Of a stretch of 64,000 bases of DNA, positions 9,661 to 22,570 are shown in pieces (position 1 is the first letter of the stretch; every line of letters begins with the position of its first letter). The notes under the pieces were generated by a model. The model did not search any database. It saw only the letters and a list, made by a program, of their open reading frames with translations, and was not told the origin of the DNA. The position numbers were made by a program, and so were the translations under genes. This DNA comes from Moringa oleifera. Taxonomy: Eukaryota > Streptophyta > Magnoliopsida > Brassicales > Moringaceae. The stretch spans positions 992,001-1,056,000 of the forward strand of contig JAJFZO010000113.1 of assembly GCA_021397835.1 (NCBI GenBank), written 5' to 3'.

Positions 9661-11600
9661 TTTATTTTGGGCATAACGTGAGAGTTTGTTGGCACCAAGT
9701 TTGTTGCCGCAGGTATTGTGAGGAAAGAGAAGAGTCAACCGGGGACACGTGTAGGCTGAGTGTTGTGAATAAAATACACTAAGTCAAAGTCAAATGTTTT
9801 AAAACTTGTAGTAGAGTGGGCTCCGCGATTGCCTTGAACCATGCTTGTTGCTGGCCTCGTTGGCTTCAATTTCCGTAGATGGAATCACCGGGTTTTGAAC
9901 CTAAACCTCGATCTCGTTAGAAGAGCTTTAAAAATTTTGAGTTAGTTATGTTAGAGGGTTATGTATTTTATTTATTATTTTAAATTAAAATTGATAAAAA
10001 ATTATTTAAAAAGTTAAAAATATATAACAAAATTATAAATATATACATTAAAAAATTGAATTAGGTCCCAAATCTTTTGTTTTTTAATTATTTTTTAGTT
10101 TCTTTAAATTTTTTTAGATTTTATTGGATTTTAAATTTTTATTATTTTTTGTTATTTTTTGATATATTTTCTTTGCTTTTTTATATTATATTATTTATAA
10201 ATTTTTCATGCATATTTGATATGATAAAAAATCTCATGCATCATATTAGATGAGTTCATAGCTAAGATAAATAATTTTTCATTCTTACCATTTTTCATCA
10301 ATATAATTTTTTATTTTATTTTTACATTAATTTAAATTTATAAATACATATGTGCAAATATGTGAAAAGAAGAAAGATTTTGAGGTAGAAATAAGGTTCA
10401 TTAGGATTCTTAAGATAAGCCTATTTTGACATTTTAGACTCAGAAAGCACCACAAAGAAACTTAATCGAAGCCCATCTTCGTTATTATTTATCTTGTTGA
10501 TATCAGTACTTACCGAGGCATACTATTAATGGCTTCAAAGTTTAAGAGTTTGTAACAATGGCCTCGCGAATTACACCAGCTTTCTTATAAAATTATTATC
10601 TTGCTCGATCCATGGCCGTTGTTACAGTTCTTAGTTCACCTGTGAGTTTTGACAATGATATTTGCAACGTTTTGGGTGATCAAAAAAGAGGGAAATTAGG
10701 CTTGTTCATCATCTGGAGTGAATCAATGGAGGACTTATGTAGTTGAGCCAAAAGATAGAATATCATCCTTACAAACCCACGAGGTATTCTAGGAGGATCT
10801 CGATGATGGAAGTGGCAATGGATATGATGAAGAAGATGAGGAAGAGGAAGAAAATGACATGAATTTTGAAAGTGATTAGGAAGAAGAAAGAGGAAAAGAT
10901 GCTTGGGCTACGGCTACTAGTATCAAAGAGCCAACAGCAAACTAGTATGAAGAGGAGCTTACACAAGGTCTTTATATTCTTTTCTTCTGTCATGTTTTAA
11001 TCTTTTTGATAAACGTTGGCATGATGAAATAAATATTAACTTGAATTTTATCTTTTCAAAATAAAGGTTCATTGTTCACCATTTGACATGGTTAAGAAAG
11101 ATTGATATTTTGGCTTTAGTAAAGAAGATTGTGAAGCTTCCATTTATGGGTTTGATTATACTCAGCTTATTCCTCTACTTTAATATATTAGGGATAAGTA
11201 CTTCAATCATTTTATTTACCTTCATAGACCTTTTGGAAATAAAAACTGAATTTGAAATTGGTGGGACCTATCAGTATTAGATGTCAGTAGGCAGTGATGT
11301 TGTTGTGTTCATGAGTGTGAAACCTACCTTTAGGCTCAATGCTCAGCTATACCACACTACAAATTGAAAGCAAAGATGCATTAATACTTATTACTCTAGT
11401 GTTTCTTAGGGGAATAACCTAGTGTTAGGCATTCCACTATTCTAAATTGAGCATAATCTTAGTTGAATTCATGCCATTAATGCCTTCAGGATAAGCTTTC
11501 ATGCAAGATTCAGAAGATTATTGCCCATCAAGTGATGGTTTTGCCTGAGCATGGTCTTTGGAGCTGTCATTTGGATACATTTTTAGTCATATTGAACTAC
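9661..11600. other. Intergenic with unrecognised degenerate coding-like stretches
   Basis: Islands of moderate GC at 9665-9950, 10430-10980 and 11050-11600 break up AT-rich DNA. 10790-10900 (+) reads as an acidic Asp/Glu-rich segment with internal stops, and 11065-11160 (+) gives short open pieces. Neither was assigned to a family. They look like decayed gene or transposon pieces. Confidence 0.3.
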
Positions 11601-11683
11601 ATTAGGGCATTGAAAAGATTTTTACCCAGAAAAGTAGAAGGGAAAAACCACAACAAGAAGGATATTGCTCTGCACATTACCAC

Positions 11684-11838
11684 TAGTGATTGGTTCTGTT
11701 AATATAGAACCAGGTTGGCCCTCTACACCATCCTCTCTTACTGGAGTGCAGACAGCCATTACTTAGTACCCCACATCATCGACGTTAGCTTCATACATCC
11801 TTCCTGTCTTTCCTACAGCATCAACAAATGAGTCTATA
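11684..11838 (-). pseudogene. AIR9-like (A9 repeat) exon fragment, left copy
   Basis: Minus-strand translation gives DAVGKTGRMYEANVDDVG, then an in-frame stop and frame change, then AVCTPVREDGVEGQPGS. The YTPVREDGVEGQP-like signature resembles the A9 repeats of the plant microtubule-associated protein AIR9; this is from memory and tentative. A homologous block with its own frame break lies at 36884-37045, and similarity continues into flanking intron-like sequence on both sides (about 11600-11990 against 36815-37150). A third partial echo of the flank is at 12015-12110. Confidence 0.4.
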
Positions 11839-12144
11839 CAAAAATGAAACTTTCAAGCAACTAAGGGATACAGTACTAGTTAATTATCTGTAGGAAAATA
11901 TCTAATCTATGAAGTAGAAGCATATCATAAGTTTAGCTAATAAAATATAAATGGAACCAATAGCATATTAATTAAAACAAAGTTGCAAAACTGGTTGGTA
12001 TCTAAATGCTAATAGTAGGACATTGAAAAGATTTTACCAAAAAATGAGGAGTGAAAAGACATAAAAAGAAGGACACTACTTTGCACAAATACCACCAGTA
12101 TCGTCCTGTGATTTAGCGTTTTAACGCTTCTATTGGGGCTGTTA

Positions 12145-12677
12145 GGCCATCTCTAATGAAGACAAGAAGATACCGTTCAAAATTGGTTAAATACTTTCTA
12201 ATGAAATGGTAAATTGCCTTCTGCACTGTAGCTACACCAAATGTACCTTTATTTTTTTTTAAATTACTTTTTCAAAATTTTTGAATCAAATATATTTTTT
12301 ATCAATAACTTAATAAATATAGAGCATTTTAAGAGAAAGTTATACAATTGAGAATATCTCATTAAGATTTTTAAAACAAGACTAATATTCAATATATAAT
12401 TTTATTTTAAAAAATTATTAAAAATTATAATTTATTATCTAATATTAATTTTTTAAAATTTTAAATTATTAATTATTTTATTATTTTAAATAAATTAATT
12501 AATATTTATACATATTTTTATTACAAATTATTATTTATATTATTAAAATAATATTATAACACAAATTTGATGTAAATAGATTGAAAATGAAAAAAATTTA
12601 ATGTTAGAATATTTTAAAAAGATTTTTTTATAACACTAAATTAATATTAAATTTGATGTATAAAGTTAGAGATGACT
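12145..12677. mobile_element. Tourist/Harbinger-like MITE, short copy
   Basis: Terminal inverted repeats GGCCATCTCTAA (left) and TTAGAGATGACT (right), flanked by TTA on both sides (12142-12144 and 12678-12680), a 3-bp target duplication as in PIF/Harbinger elements. The right end is, in reverse complement, homologous to the left end of the element at 16066-17114, and the left end to that element's right end. They are therefore two members of one family in opposite orientation, this one about half the length. No transposase reading frame. Confidence 0.7.
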
Positions 12678-12680
12678 TTA

Positions 12681-14460
12681 GAGTCTCTTAAACCATGCTA
12701 TTATGACATGTCAGCATTATGTAAATATTAGAACATGGAGAGCAGGATAGCCTAAGTGTAGGTGTCCAACTGAAGTATCAAAATGCTTTAATGATGTGAA
12801 AATGATATTCGGTTTTTTATTAAAATATTAAAAAAATATTTTAATATTTTAATATATTAATATAAATAATAAATAATAAAATTTTAATTATTAATTTTAT
12901 TAAATTATTATATGATATTATTTTATTAAAAATATAATTTAAATCACCAAGAATCAAATCTCTTACAGAAATGGTGATTAAACGATCAAGTCTGGTGAGC
13001 CTATAGTCTCTGTGGGTACAAATGATCCACTCATGTTGGGATGTGCCCCATGAATGGCCGATGTGCCGATGTAAAGTCCATGATTAGGGCAATGGTTAGT
13101 CACCTACATTGTCTTGGGTGCCTTTTTTGTCCTTATTGATGCTGCAAAGATTATTACACAGTGCATATAGCTTTTGGTGAGCTCGTCGGTCAGGTAGCGT
13201 ATGCCAGGTAACACGTGACACATTTTTTTATAACTTTATTTTTTTGCTATTATTTATTTATTTATTAATGTTATATAAAAGGAGTTCGTTTGGATTTCCT
13301 AATCGTTAAAGAATGAGAAACTACCACTTTTTCATGGAGAAGCAACAAATAAACAGGCACACACGTGGCACAAGGCAACTTTTGTTTTTTTATTTATTGC
13401 CACCTTGTTATCATAAAGTAATTATAATATTGTTGTCTTAAAAAATTAATATGTCCTAATTAACATTATTTGACAAAAAAAAAAACATGGATGCGATTTC
13501 AGGGAGTATCCTCGTTTTGCTTTTTCACTCTTCTTTAATGGAAAATTGATTCGCTCATGAAAGCTGCGTTGTAAGAGAGAGAGAAATTATGATGTTTATG
13601 GTGTATTTTTCTTTTCTTTTATTTGATTTTTCTGGTAAGAATCGTGATCTGATAATGTGCATCTCAGTCCTTCCAGTCCTTTGTTGTATCAGTATATGGA
13701 TCATCAATTAGGAAAAAGCGAAGGCAATAGTTTCTTTAGTGTGCTATTCATTGACTGAATAACAATAGTGTGGATTGTTATTTGATTTTTTTGGTTCATC
13801 TGTTGTCTACTTCCGTCATCATCAAGTGTTTATGATGCTGTAATGGTGAATGTTAAGTGATATAGACGTTGTTGATTGATTTATTGATGGATGCAACAAC
13901 ATATGATAGCACCCACCCAATTCCCATGGATTTCTCTTTTATGGGGTTCCAAGTGGATATTGGGAATCAACGGTAACGGTGATGGTGGGGTCCTCTTTCT
14001 TGCTTTGCCTCATGATCCATCAACGCCAGAAGGTCAAAAGTCCTACTTAATTCAAGGTTACACGAGTTGCGAAAAGGATTTTATTATTTTTTTTGATGCG
14101 GTGAAAAAAGCAAAAGGTGAGTCCCTCGAAGAAAAATCACAGCAACCTCACATGCTCATTATGCTAACATCAGAATAAGATTAAGATTATATATAACTTA
14201 TGGTATTTCTTTTCATCACAATTTCATATCCTATTGGCTTTTTCTGTTAGCAGTCTTGTTTTTAAGCCTATGGGGTATACCGTACAAGTATGTCACTCTT
14301 TTCCTATGCACATTCCCCAAAGCGTGTCCTTCAAAACAACCGTCCACCAAGCTATAAAGCTTCACGTTTCTAAGTCTCTCTTTCCCATTGTCTCGACCAT
14401 CATTGCACATACTTCTTCATATTTCTTTTGAGCTTGTACCCTTACCATCACATTTTTACT
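12681..14460. other. Intergenic; one weak exon candidate
   Basis: Mostly AT-rich with no recognised gene. 13891-14178 (+) is open for 95 codons, relatively GC-rich, and contains a good donor-like AAAGGTGAGT at about 14113. It matches no family known to me and has no identifiable partner exons, so it is not called as a gene. Confidence 0.3.
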
Positions 14461-14699
14461 TTTTTTTTGTTCTCTTTTGTGAATAGTGATGCTATGCTTG
14501 CTGATTTGTTTTAGATGGACAGTTATGACCAATGCAACATACTCACTTCATTTATTAAGGGAAAAAAATATACATGGCTATCCCAAATGGCTTTTGATTT
14601 TTTTGAAAGTTTAATTTGAAAATTTTTGGAAAAGATAAAAATATTTATATTAATTGTTTTATGGTAAGATTGACTATTAGTTTTGTTTAAACAATAAAA

Positions 14700-14990
14700 A
14701 TATAAAAACACTAAAATTATTAAAAATATATATATCTAAAAATAAAATAAAACTCAAAAATTTAATAAAAATTAAAAACTAAATAAATAACAAAATTGCA
14801 ATCATTTGATGAGATTTAGTATTTATAAATTTACTTAATTAAAACATAAAAATTAAAAATTAAAATATATCAAAAAATTATTAAAAATAAAAAAATAAAA
14901 TAAAATGTAATAAAATCAAAAAAATTATTAAAAATAAAAAAATAAAAATTATAAAAATAAAATAAAAGTAAATAAATTACACTATTACAC
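14700..14990. repeat. Partial copy of the AT-rich fold-back family (A-rich arm)
   Basis: Contains the family word AATAACAAAATTGCAATCA followed by a TTAGTATTTATAAAT variant of the internal motif, and long AAAATAAAATAAAA runs. Only the A-rich arm is present. Confidence 0.45.
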
Positions 14991-16061
14991 ACAATAATCA
15001 AATAATGCACCATCTGACCATGTGGCTTTCGTCAACTATTCTTGTTACGCCACGTGCGACCACCGCGCTCGTCAAAGTCCATTTTGTGATCGAAATGAAC
15101 CACCGAAACATAAAAGAAATTTTAATTTTTTTTAAAAAAAGTTTCCATCCAGTGCCTTTCAATGTTTTAAAAGACATTTCCGGTGAAGGTGGAGGAAGAA
15201 AAATCATAGCTAACAATGAAAAGTCATTGTTACCCTTCATTCATTTATTTATTTACTTTCTAATTTCGTATTTTATGTAATTGGTATCTCATCTTTCATG
15301 AAGTTAAATTATATAATTAATTAAAAAGTTAATTTTTAGCAGTTATATGTCACAGGACATGTAACTTTGACAAATCACAATTATTTATTCAGTACTATTA
15401 TTTTATCACTATAAAATTCATATTATAATCTTCTGTCATTTTGAATTAAATTGAGTTTCTAAAAATTTAAGATACATGATAATTTAATTAAATCATTTGT
15501 TAAGTTTTTTTTATTTTTAGAATTATTTATTTATAAATTAAATATTATAATTATAAAAAAAATAAAAAATATTTAATTTTTTGAGTTTATTTTAAAAATA
15601 AATTTTAATTTTCAAAACATCTTCAAATAAAATAAATTTAATTTATCAATTTGAATCAAATTAAATTATATCAAAAAATTTTAAAATAAAATATTTAAAT
15701 TATAGCAAATTTTGATTTAAACTTTTTCACATGTAATCATAAAAATTCAAACTATCATTATAAAAAATTTTAATTTTTTAAATATTAAAAATATATTGTT
15801 AAAATTTTAAAAAATTATTTATTTATAAAAAATTATTTAAATTTTAAAAATAAAATATAAAATCTATTAAAGTGATTTTTAAAGATTTTAAAATAAATAC
15901 AATAACTGTTTATAAAAATTTTAAATTAAAATTTGTATAAAAAATTTTATAAATTAAAATTCAATTGAAAAAGGTAAAATTTTAATTTTTCATTAATCTT
16001 TGTTAAAAATTTATTTAGATAAAGAAAAAAAAAATCAGTAGAATGATTATCCAGCAGGCGA
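14991..16061. other. Intergenic, AT-rich
   Basis: A GC-richer island at 15000-15200 is open on both strands but matches nothing known. 15280-16061 is simple AT-rich sequence. Confidence 0.4.
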
Positions 16062-16065
16062 CTCA

Positions 16066-17114
16066 GGCCATCTCCAACCCTATACACTAAATTTAACACC
16101 AATTTGGTGTTAAAAAAGAATATTTTTAAAATATTCCAACACTAAATTTTTTCATCTCCAACCTATTTACCCTAAATTAGTGTTATAATATTATTTTAAT
16201 AATATAAATAATAATTATCAATAAAAATATTTTATAAATATTGATTAATTTATAAATATTTTTAAAATAATTAATATAATTTAAAATTTTAATTTATATT
16301 TATATATTTTTAGAAAATTAATATTATACAATAAATTATAATTTTTAGTAATTTTGAAATTAATAATTTATCAATTAAATTTCATAAAAATATTTTTACT
16401 GTAATTTTAACTTAATTATTTTTATGAGTTACTTATATTTTTACGATAATGTATAATTTTTTGATAGAATAGTTTTACATACATGATTCAAATCGATATT
16501 AAAATTTCATTACGTAATTGATACAAGACAAAATAAAATCACTAACGCATTACAATATTTTAATTAATATTGTAATTTCAGTTTAAGTTGTAATCGTTAA
16601 TGTGTTGTTATATTTATTGTACTATGTTATTAATTGAAAAAAAAATTATTTTTATCATGTTCATGCAAAAATTTAAATTATATCATAAATTATAAATTAT
16701 TTTAAATTTTTATATATTTTTAAATAATAATTTTAATAATATATGTAATTTTATTATTAATTAAATAAATTATTAATAATAATTTAAATAAAACAAAATT
16801 ATATATTGAATATTGGTGATATTTTAAAGATCTTGATAAGATATTCTTAATGGTATAATTTTTTTCTAATAATATCATATATTTATTGAGTTATTAATCA
16901 AAAATATCTTTAATTCAAAACCTTTAAAAAAGTAATTTATAAAAAAAATTACTTTGAAATTACATTAATTTGGTGCAACTACAGTACTGCACCAAATTTG
17001 GTACAGTATTGTAGCCGCACCAAATTGAAGGAAACAATTTGTCGTCTCATTGAAGACGGTTTCATCAATTTTTGACAGCAAAATATCGTTTTACCGTCTT
17101 CGTTGGAGACGACC
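16066..17114. mobile_element. Tourist/Harbinger-like MITE, long copy
   Basis: Left end GGCCATCTCCAAC, right end GTTGGAGACGACC (imperfect inverted repeats, 11 of 13), flanked by TCA at 16063-16065 and 17115-17117. About 1.05 kb, non-coding, AT-rich interior. The subterminal blocks (AACACCAATTTGGTGTT on the left, CTACAGTACTGCACCAAAT on the right) are shared in inverted order with the element at 12145-12677. The open frames crossing its right end are fortuitous. Confidence 0.7.
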
Positions 17115-17117
17115 TCA

Positions 17118-17749
17118 GACGGGCAGTGACTAAAGAGAAAGCAAATATCCAAAGATGAACCCCACAGCAAGTGGACTTGGGATGATGAAAGCAATTGATG
17201 AGTCATCATATACAATACACCACCATTCCTTAATTTTAGTTAGTATACTTTTGCTTTCTCAACAACCCAATTTTTTTGATATTTCCATGATATCATTGTT
17301 AACACGTACTTATCTATTATCATTCAAAAACGATGAGTGGTTAAGTATGTACCTACTCAATCATAATTTTTTGTTTTTTACAGTATTCAAATAAAATTAA
17401 TTTTATTATTATAAAAAAATTTAAATTATACTGCATTTTTTAAAAAATAATAATACATAATAATTTAATAAAATAAATAAATAATTTTTGTCTTTATTTT
17501 TATCTTAATATAATAAAATATAAAAATACTTTTATTTTTATTAAAAATTTAATTCAAAATAAAATTTAAAAAATATTTAAATCAATTTTAAAATTAGATG
17601 TGAATCCAATAGAAGGACAAACAGTTCAAAGATTAGAAAGTGGGGTAAATTGAGATCAAGCTATTTCGGGAGTCTATAGGAATAACTCATCCTCATTTTA
17701 TTCAGAAATATGATATTACGAATCTCAATTAAATATGATTACAATAAAA
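17118..17749. other. Intergenic, AT-rich
   Basis: No gene or recognisable element seen. Confidence 0.4.
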
Positions 17750-19060
17750 TTTAAAATAGATAAAAAAATTGTTAGAAAAGAACTTTAACTTAGAAGAAAA
17801 CAAACAAAAAGGAAAGTGGTTCATGAAAATCTACTCAAAACAATGCATATTAAAAAAGTAATAATAAAAAAACAAAACTCTTTGCAAAGCAACAAAAATA
17901 GATTTTGTTGAAAAAAAAGTAAAAACTAAAAAATAAAATTTTAAATTTTAAAAATATATTATACAAAATTATTTAAAAAATTAATTAAAATAAAATAAAA
18001 TATAAAATATAAAATATTCAAAGAAATTAAATAATTTTAAAAAACATAAAAGATTAGAAAACCTAGGAAATAAAAAAATGAAAAAATAATGTAAAATAAT
18101 TTATAATTTGAAACAATTCAAGAATCATGAAATATTTTACAGAAAAATAAAAAATATTTTTTATTTACATTCATTTTTAAAGAAAAATATAATAAAAATG
18201 CAATAAATCAAACAATAAAAAATATAAATACAACAAAAATATAAAACATATATGTAAAAAAATAAAATAAAATTTAAAATTATTAAAATAAAAAATAAAA
18301 GTACCAAAAAACTAAAAATCAAATAAACTAATAAAATTACAACCACTTGATAGGTCTAATATTTTTCATTATGTTATATTAAGGTAGTTAAAGATGATAA
18401 AAATTAAAAAAATATAAAAATATAAAAAATTTATGAATAAGGTTAAAATAAAAACAAATAAAAACTAAGAAAAATAAAGTATGAAAAAAATAAGTACTAG
18501 AAAATAAAAATACTCAAAAAATAAATAAATATGAGAGAACAAATTTAGAAAACCTGAAGTAACTAAAAAGTAAAAAGATTCAATAAAATCAGGATAACAC
18601 ATATATAAAAAAAGACAATCCTAAAGAAACTAAATTTTTTGCAAAGCAGGAACATAGGTACTTTCTATAATTTTATTTTATTTTTTGATTTTTTTATAAT
18701 TTATAATTTTTTTAATTTTTATCATCTTTGATTATTTTAATTTAATAAAAATAACAAATTTTAAACCTGTGATTGTAATTTTATTAGTTTATTTAGTTTA
18801 TTACCTTTTTGTGCATGTAGTGTATTGATTTTGTCGGATTTGCTTTTACTTTTTTTTTTTTTAAATTTTTTGGATTTTTAAATTTTTTTCTTAAAAATAT
18901 TATATATTTATTTTGTTATGTATTTTTAGTTTCTTTCACATATTTTCTTTTAGTCAGATTATTTTTGTTTTATTTTTTAGTTTATTTGGTTTTACAAGAT
19001 TTTTTATTTGCTTATGTTTTGTTTTATTTTATTTTTTCAACATTCAAATTCAATCATTCA
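17750..19060. repeat. AT-rich fold-back repeat, second locus
   Basis: An A-rich arm (17750-18650) followed by a T-rich arm (18660-19060). The stretch at 18320-18420 closely matches 5985-6080 (shared CAAATAAACTAATAAA, GTCTAATATTTTTCATTAT and AAAGATGATAAA), and its reverse complement appears at 18720-18800. The word ACTCTTTGCAAAGCAACAAA (17878) recurs in variants at 18636, at 19944 and, inverted, at about 7155. Confidence 0.6.
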
Positions 19061-19829
19061 GTTGAATTCATTTTATTTATTATTTATTATTTTTCGTTAG
19101 TGCTAATCACATCAAAATTATTATTATTCATTTAATTTATAGAGATTAAATTATTTTTCTCTAAAAAAAAAAGATTAAGGTGCATATTTAAATGATGGCA
19201 TAAAATGAGAAATAAGAATCTGAAAGTAGTTTGAGCCATCAGGGCCTCACCACTTAATTTTGGTTAATGTCTTTCAATAGGACCGAGTTATGCTTCCTTG
19301 TGTGACCGAGCCCGTTGGGCTCCTCTTCTCAGTTATACAATCTTTGTTGTTGAGTTTGTGTTTTGCAATGGGATCTGTTGGAATAGGTCCTGCAAACAGT
19401 ATGGTCCAGTCCAACAAAGACTAGAAAGGTCCAGCCATAGAGCCCATCAATCCATGAAACTCAAGACCCATGATCCGACCACTCGATCTATTTCCACGTC
19501 AATGATGGTTTAAACATGACCTGAGCATAATTTAAGAAAAGTGTCAAAAAGGTTATCTCACAAAGAACCGGGGAAAACACATATAAGTGATGACAAGCAT
19601 GAGGTTAGAAGTTAATGAAGGCAGTCAAGATTGCCGAATTTAAGAGGATTCCCAGGATTGGGTACTTATAGCTAAGGAGACATGAAAAAGAAAAGAAAAT
19701 CCCTCGTTCATATTCCAGCTAGAACAACCGAACTCATGTAGCTTTACAAGTATAGTCTGACTTATGCCCAACAGCAATTATTAAAATAGTAACATCAATG
19801 TTAGATTTAATCCAAGTTACTCAAAGAAA
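19061..19829. other. Intergenic; GC-richer island
   Basis: 19270-19720 has near-genic composition and a short open frame (19298-19513, +), but no recognisable domain or splice structure. Possibly a retroelement scrap. Confidence 0.3.
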
Positions 19830-20170
19830 AAAAGTAAAAGAAATTAAAAAAATCAAAGTAACTAAAAAAATACAAAAAAATTAAGAAATCCTAAAAAATT
19901 AAGATTATATATATATATATAAAGTAATAGTGAAAAAATAAAACTCTTTCCAATGCAACAAAATAGATTTTTAAAAAAATAGTAAAAAATATAATATAAT
20001 ATAAAATCTAAAAAATATATATTCAGTAAAATTAAAAAATTAATAAAAATAATTCAAAACAAAAAAGAAAAAAAGTAAAAATTAAAAATTAAAAATTAAA
20101 AAACTTTAAAAAATTTTATAAAAAATTATCCATTTAAAAATAATTATTTAAATAATATAATTAAATTTTA
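19830..20170. repeat. Partial copy of the AT-rich repeat family
   Basis: Contains the family word AAAACTCTTTCCAATGCAACA and long A-rich runs, plus a short (TA)n tract at 19908-19920. Confidence 0.4.
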
Positions 20171-20549
20171 AAAATACATTTTTTGTTAAAAGATTTCATG
20201 CTAACATTGCTAATTTTCTCCCGGACGCTTTCATAAGAATTTTTTTTAGAGAATTTTATAAGAATTTTTAAATAAAATTTTAAATTCTAATCTTCTTAAT
20301 TTTTAATAAAAATAAATATATTATAAATATAAATCATTTCACACAATACTTGTCATAGAATTTTCCTAAAAACTTATTTTTCTAACAGTAAATTTTGTTG
20401 AAACTTTTCTAAGTAAAAACTTTTATCATTACATACTTATTCTGTAAGAATTTTTCGTTAGAAATCTCTATTTTTCTTAAGGAAGTTTTTTTTTTTTTTT
20501 TGCAATGTTTTATTGTCAAATTCATGTTTTCTTATAGTGCAATTCTTTA

Positions 20550-20631
20550 ATGAATCTAAACAAGCTTTATGGCTCAACAAGAAAACTTTCATGAATCTAA
20601 ACAAGTTTTATGACTCAACAAGAAAACTGTC
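20550..20631 (+). repeat. 41-bp direct tandem repeat, two copies
   Basis: ATGAATCTAAACAAGCTTTA... at 20550 is repeated at 20591 as ATGAATCTAAACAAGTTTTA..., both continuing TGRCTCAACAAGAAAACT. Only a few mismatches, so the duplication is fairly recent. Function unknown. Confidence 0.8.
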
Positions 20632-20739
20632 GATCATTCCCACAAGAGATCAACTTGGGAAGGAGCGAAACAGAACTGCATCTTCAACTTTGAGATTGAG
20701 AGAAAACGGGTTATCTTTTCCAACTGTACAATGAGGAAG

Positions 20740-22560
20740 ATAGGCTATTATTCTACTTATGTTTTAAAATTTTGATTTAAATTATTTTTTATAATAAATT
20801 AATATCAAATAAAAGATTGTCAAAGAGAATAATAAAAAAAAGAGTACTTTGTTTTATATTTTAATTTATTTTTTCAAATTATTTTAATATTTGAAATTCT
20901 TATATATAATTTAAATTAAAAATCTTACACAATGAATTTTAACACGATAAATTTTATTATGAAAAAACTTACATAATTTTTTGGATACTAAAAATATTTT
21001 AAAAAATTATATCAATAAAATTTTAAAATTTTTATTAAAATAATTTATGAGTTGAAGTTGTTTATAGTAAATGGATGATACTTCTTTTTATTTAAATTAC
21101 TTTTTAATAATAGAATATTTTTTATTTTTTATAATTATTTAAATTAAAATAAAAAATTAAAATATAATTTATGTAAATAATACATCAAAATTTAAATTAA
21201 AAACAAGTAAAATTCAAAATTATATATCATAATTTTTAAAAGTTTTTAATATTAAATAAAATAAATTTATTTAATTATTATATATTAATATAATTTAAAA
21301 ATTAATAAAAAAATAATCTAAAAATATTAGCCGACCCTTTCTCTCACAACATAGTGTCATGCACTCGCTAAACTTATTTATCAATTTCTTCTCTTGAACG
21401 CCTCCCCTAACTTCTGTACGATTAGTAAATAATAAATTCTATAAATATTAAAAAGATAAGTTCAAAATAGAGTTAAAGCTCATAACTCAACTTACACTTA
21501 TCATTAAAGTATTGAGTAATTATAAAAGTCACAACCCTTGTTATGCCAAAGTGTTCGGTTTTGGTGGTTGAAAATGTCAAAAGAAATAATTTAATGTAAA
21601 AATAAATCCTTGTTTACTCCAAGACAGTAAGGCTGTGGCCATGCTTTCTTCTTTATCACTTTGCCAACATTTGCAGGAGAGATTAATCAAAAATGAAGAA
21701 GGAGAGAACTTAAAAGGCGAAGGTAAGATTTTGAGCTAAAAAAGCGGACTTCTTTTAATTTGTTGAAGGGCTAGGTTAAAAAGAGTATGGAGAAGTGGAA
21801 TGGAAAAGGCGTGGGGGATTTACAATGCTTAGTAAGATTGATTGGGTAAACAAAACAATCGCAGAAGAGGGAGCAAAGCAAAAGACTAGCCATCCGTTGT
21901 TGTGAACCAAAGGAAAGAATCAGACAAAAAAAAGCGAAAGATGAATCAACATCGTGCTTTTATCTTATAGATGGGTATCTCTTCTAATTGTTTGGATAAA
22001 AACCAAATTTGTGTGAAAGAAAAAAGAAAAAAAAATAGAAGAAGAATATTTTTGAGCCGAATGGTGTACATTGGATTGATAAGAAAACTTGGAATTTATC
22101 ATTCAGATTTGCAACCTTTGACATCGAAATGGGCTTGTGCTGTGAGTTTAGTTCATTAAAGCTCAGCTAAGTTAATGAATATATATTTTCTTCTCTTCAA
22201 TGTATTAGTTTTTAGGCTGCATCATGCTGACCACAAGCCACCCAATTCTAGTCTATCATGAAAACAAAAAGCCTTCAAGAAACTTAATTTAACAACTTGG
22301 CTTGTGGGTCAATTTTCTCCCAAAAGAGAACTTAGTTTTTGTAGTCAACTTAGATAACTAACGAGGACTCATTTGCAACAGAAGCACCTGACAATGCCTT
22401 CCTTTTTTTTACTTTTATAATTTGTGGTGGTAATTGCATGAGATTCCAATTAGTTTTTAATCAAGCAAATGCAAGTAGGCTTTCTTCTATTTACATCTTT
22501 CTGAGAAAAAGCTGTCAACATTTGCTGATCCTCATGCAAGCTGCTAATCATAAATTGTCA
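20740..22560. other. Intergenic, upstream of the chitinase pseudogene
   Basis: 20740-21330 is AT-rich. 21600-22430 has more balanced composition but only short, unrecognised open frames on either strand. No promoter could be assigned. Confidence 0.4.
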
Positions 22561-22570
22561 TCTTTCTATA

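Noticed and set aside
9861..9910. tRNA-like T-arm (TCACCGGGTTTTGAACC)
   Set aside because: No acceptor stem, anticodon arm or A box could be paired on either strand.
13891..14178. 95-codon plus-strand open frame with a donor-like site
   Set aside because: No family recognised and no matching acceptor or partner exon; kept only as a note.
15005..15280. Opposed 80- and 91-codon open frames
   Set aside because: Mutual antisense shadows without domains or splice signals.
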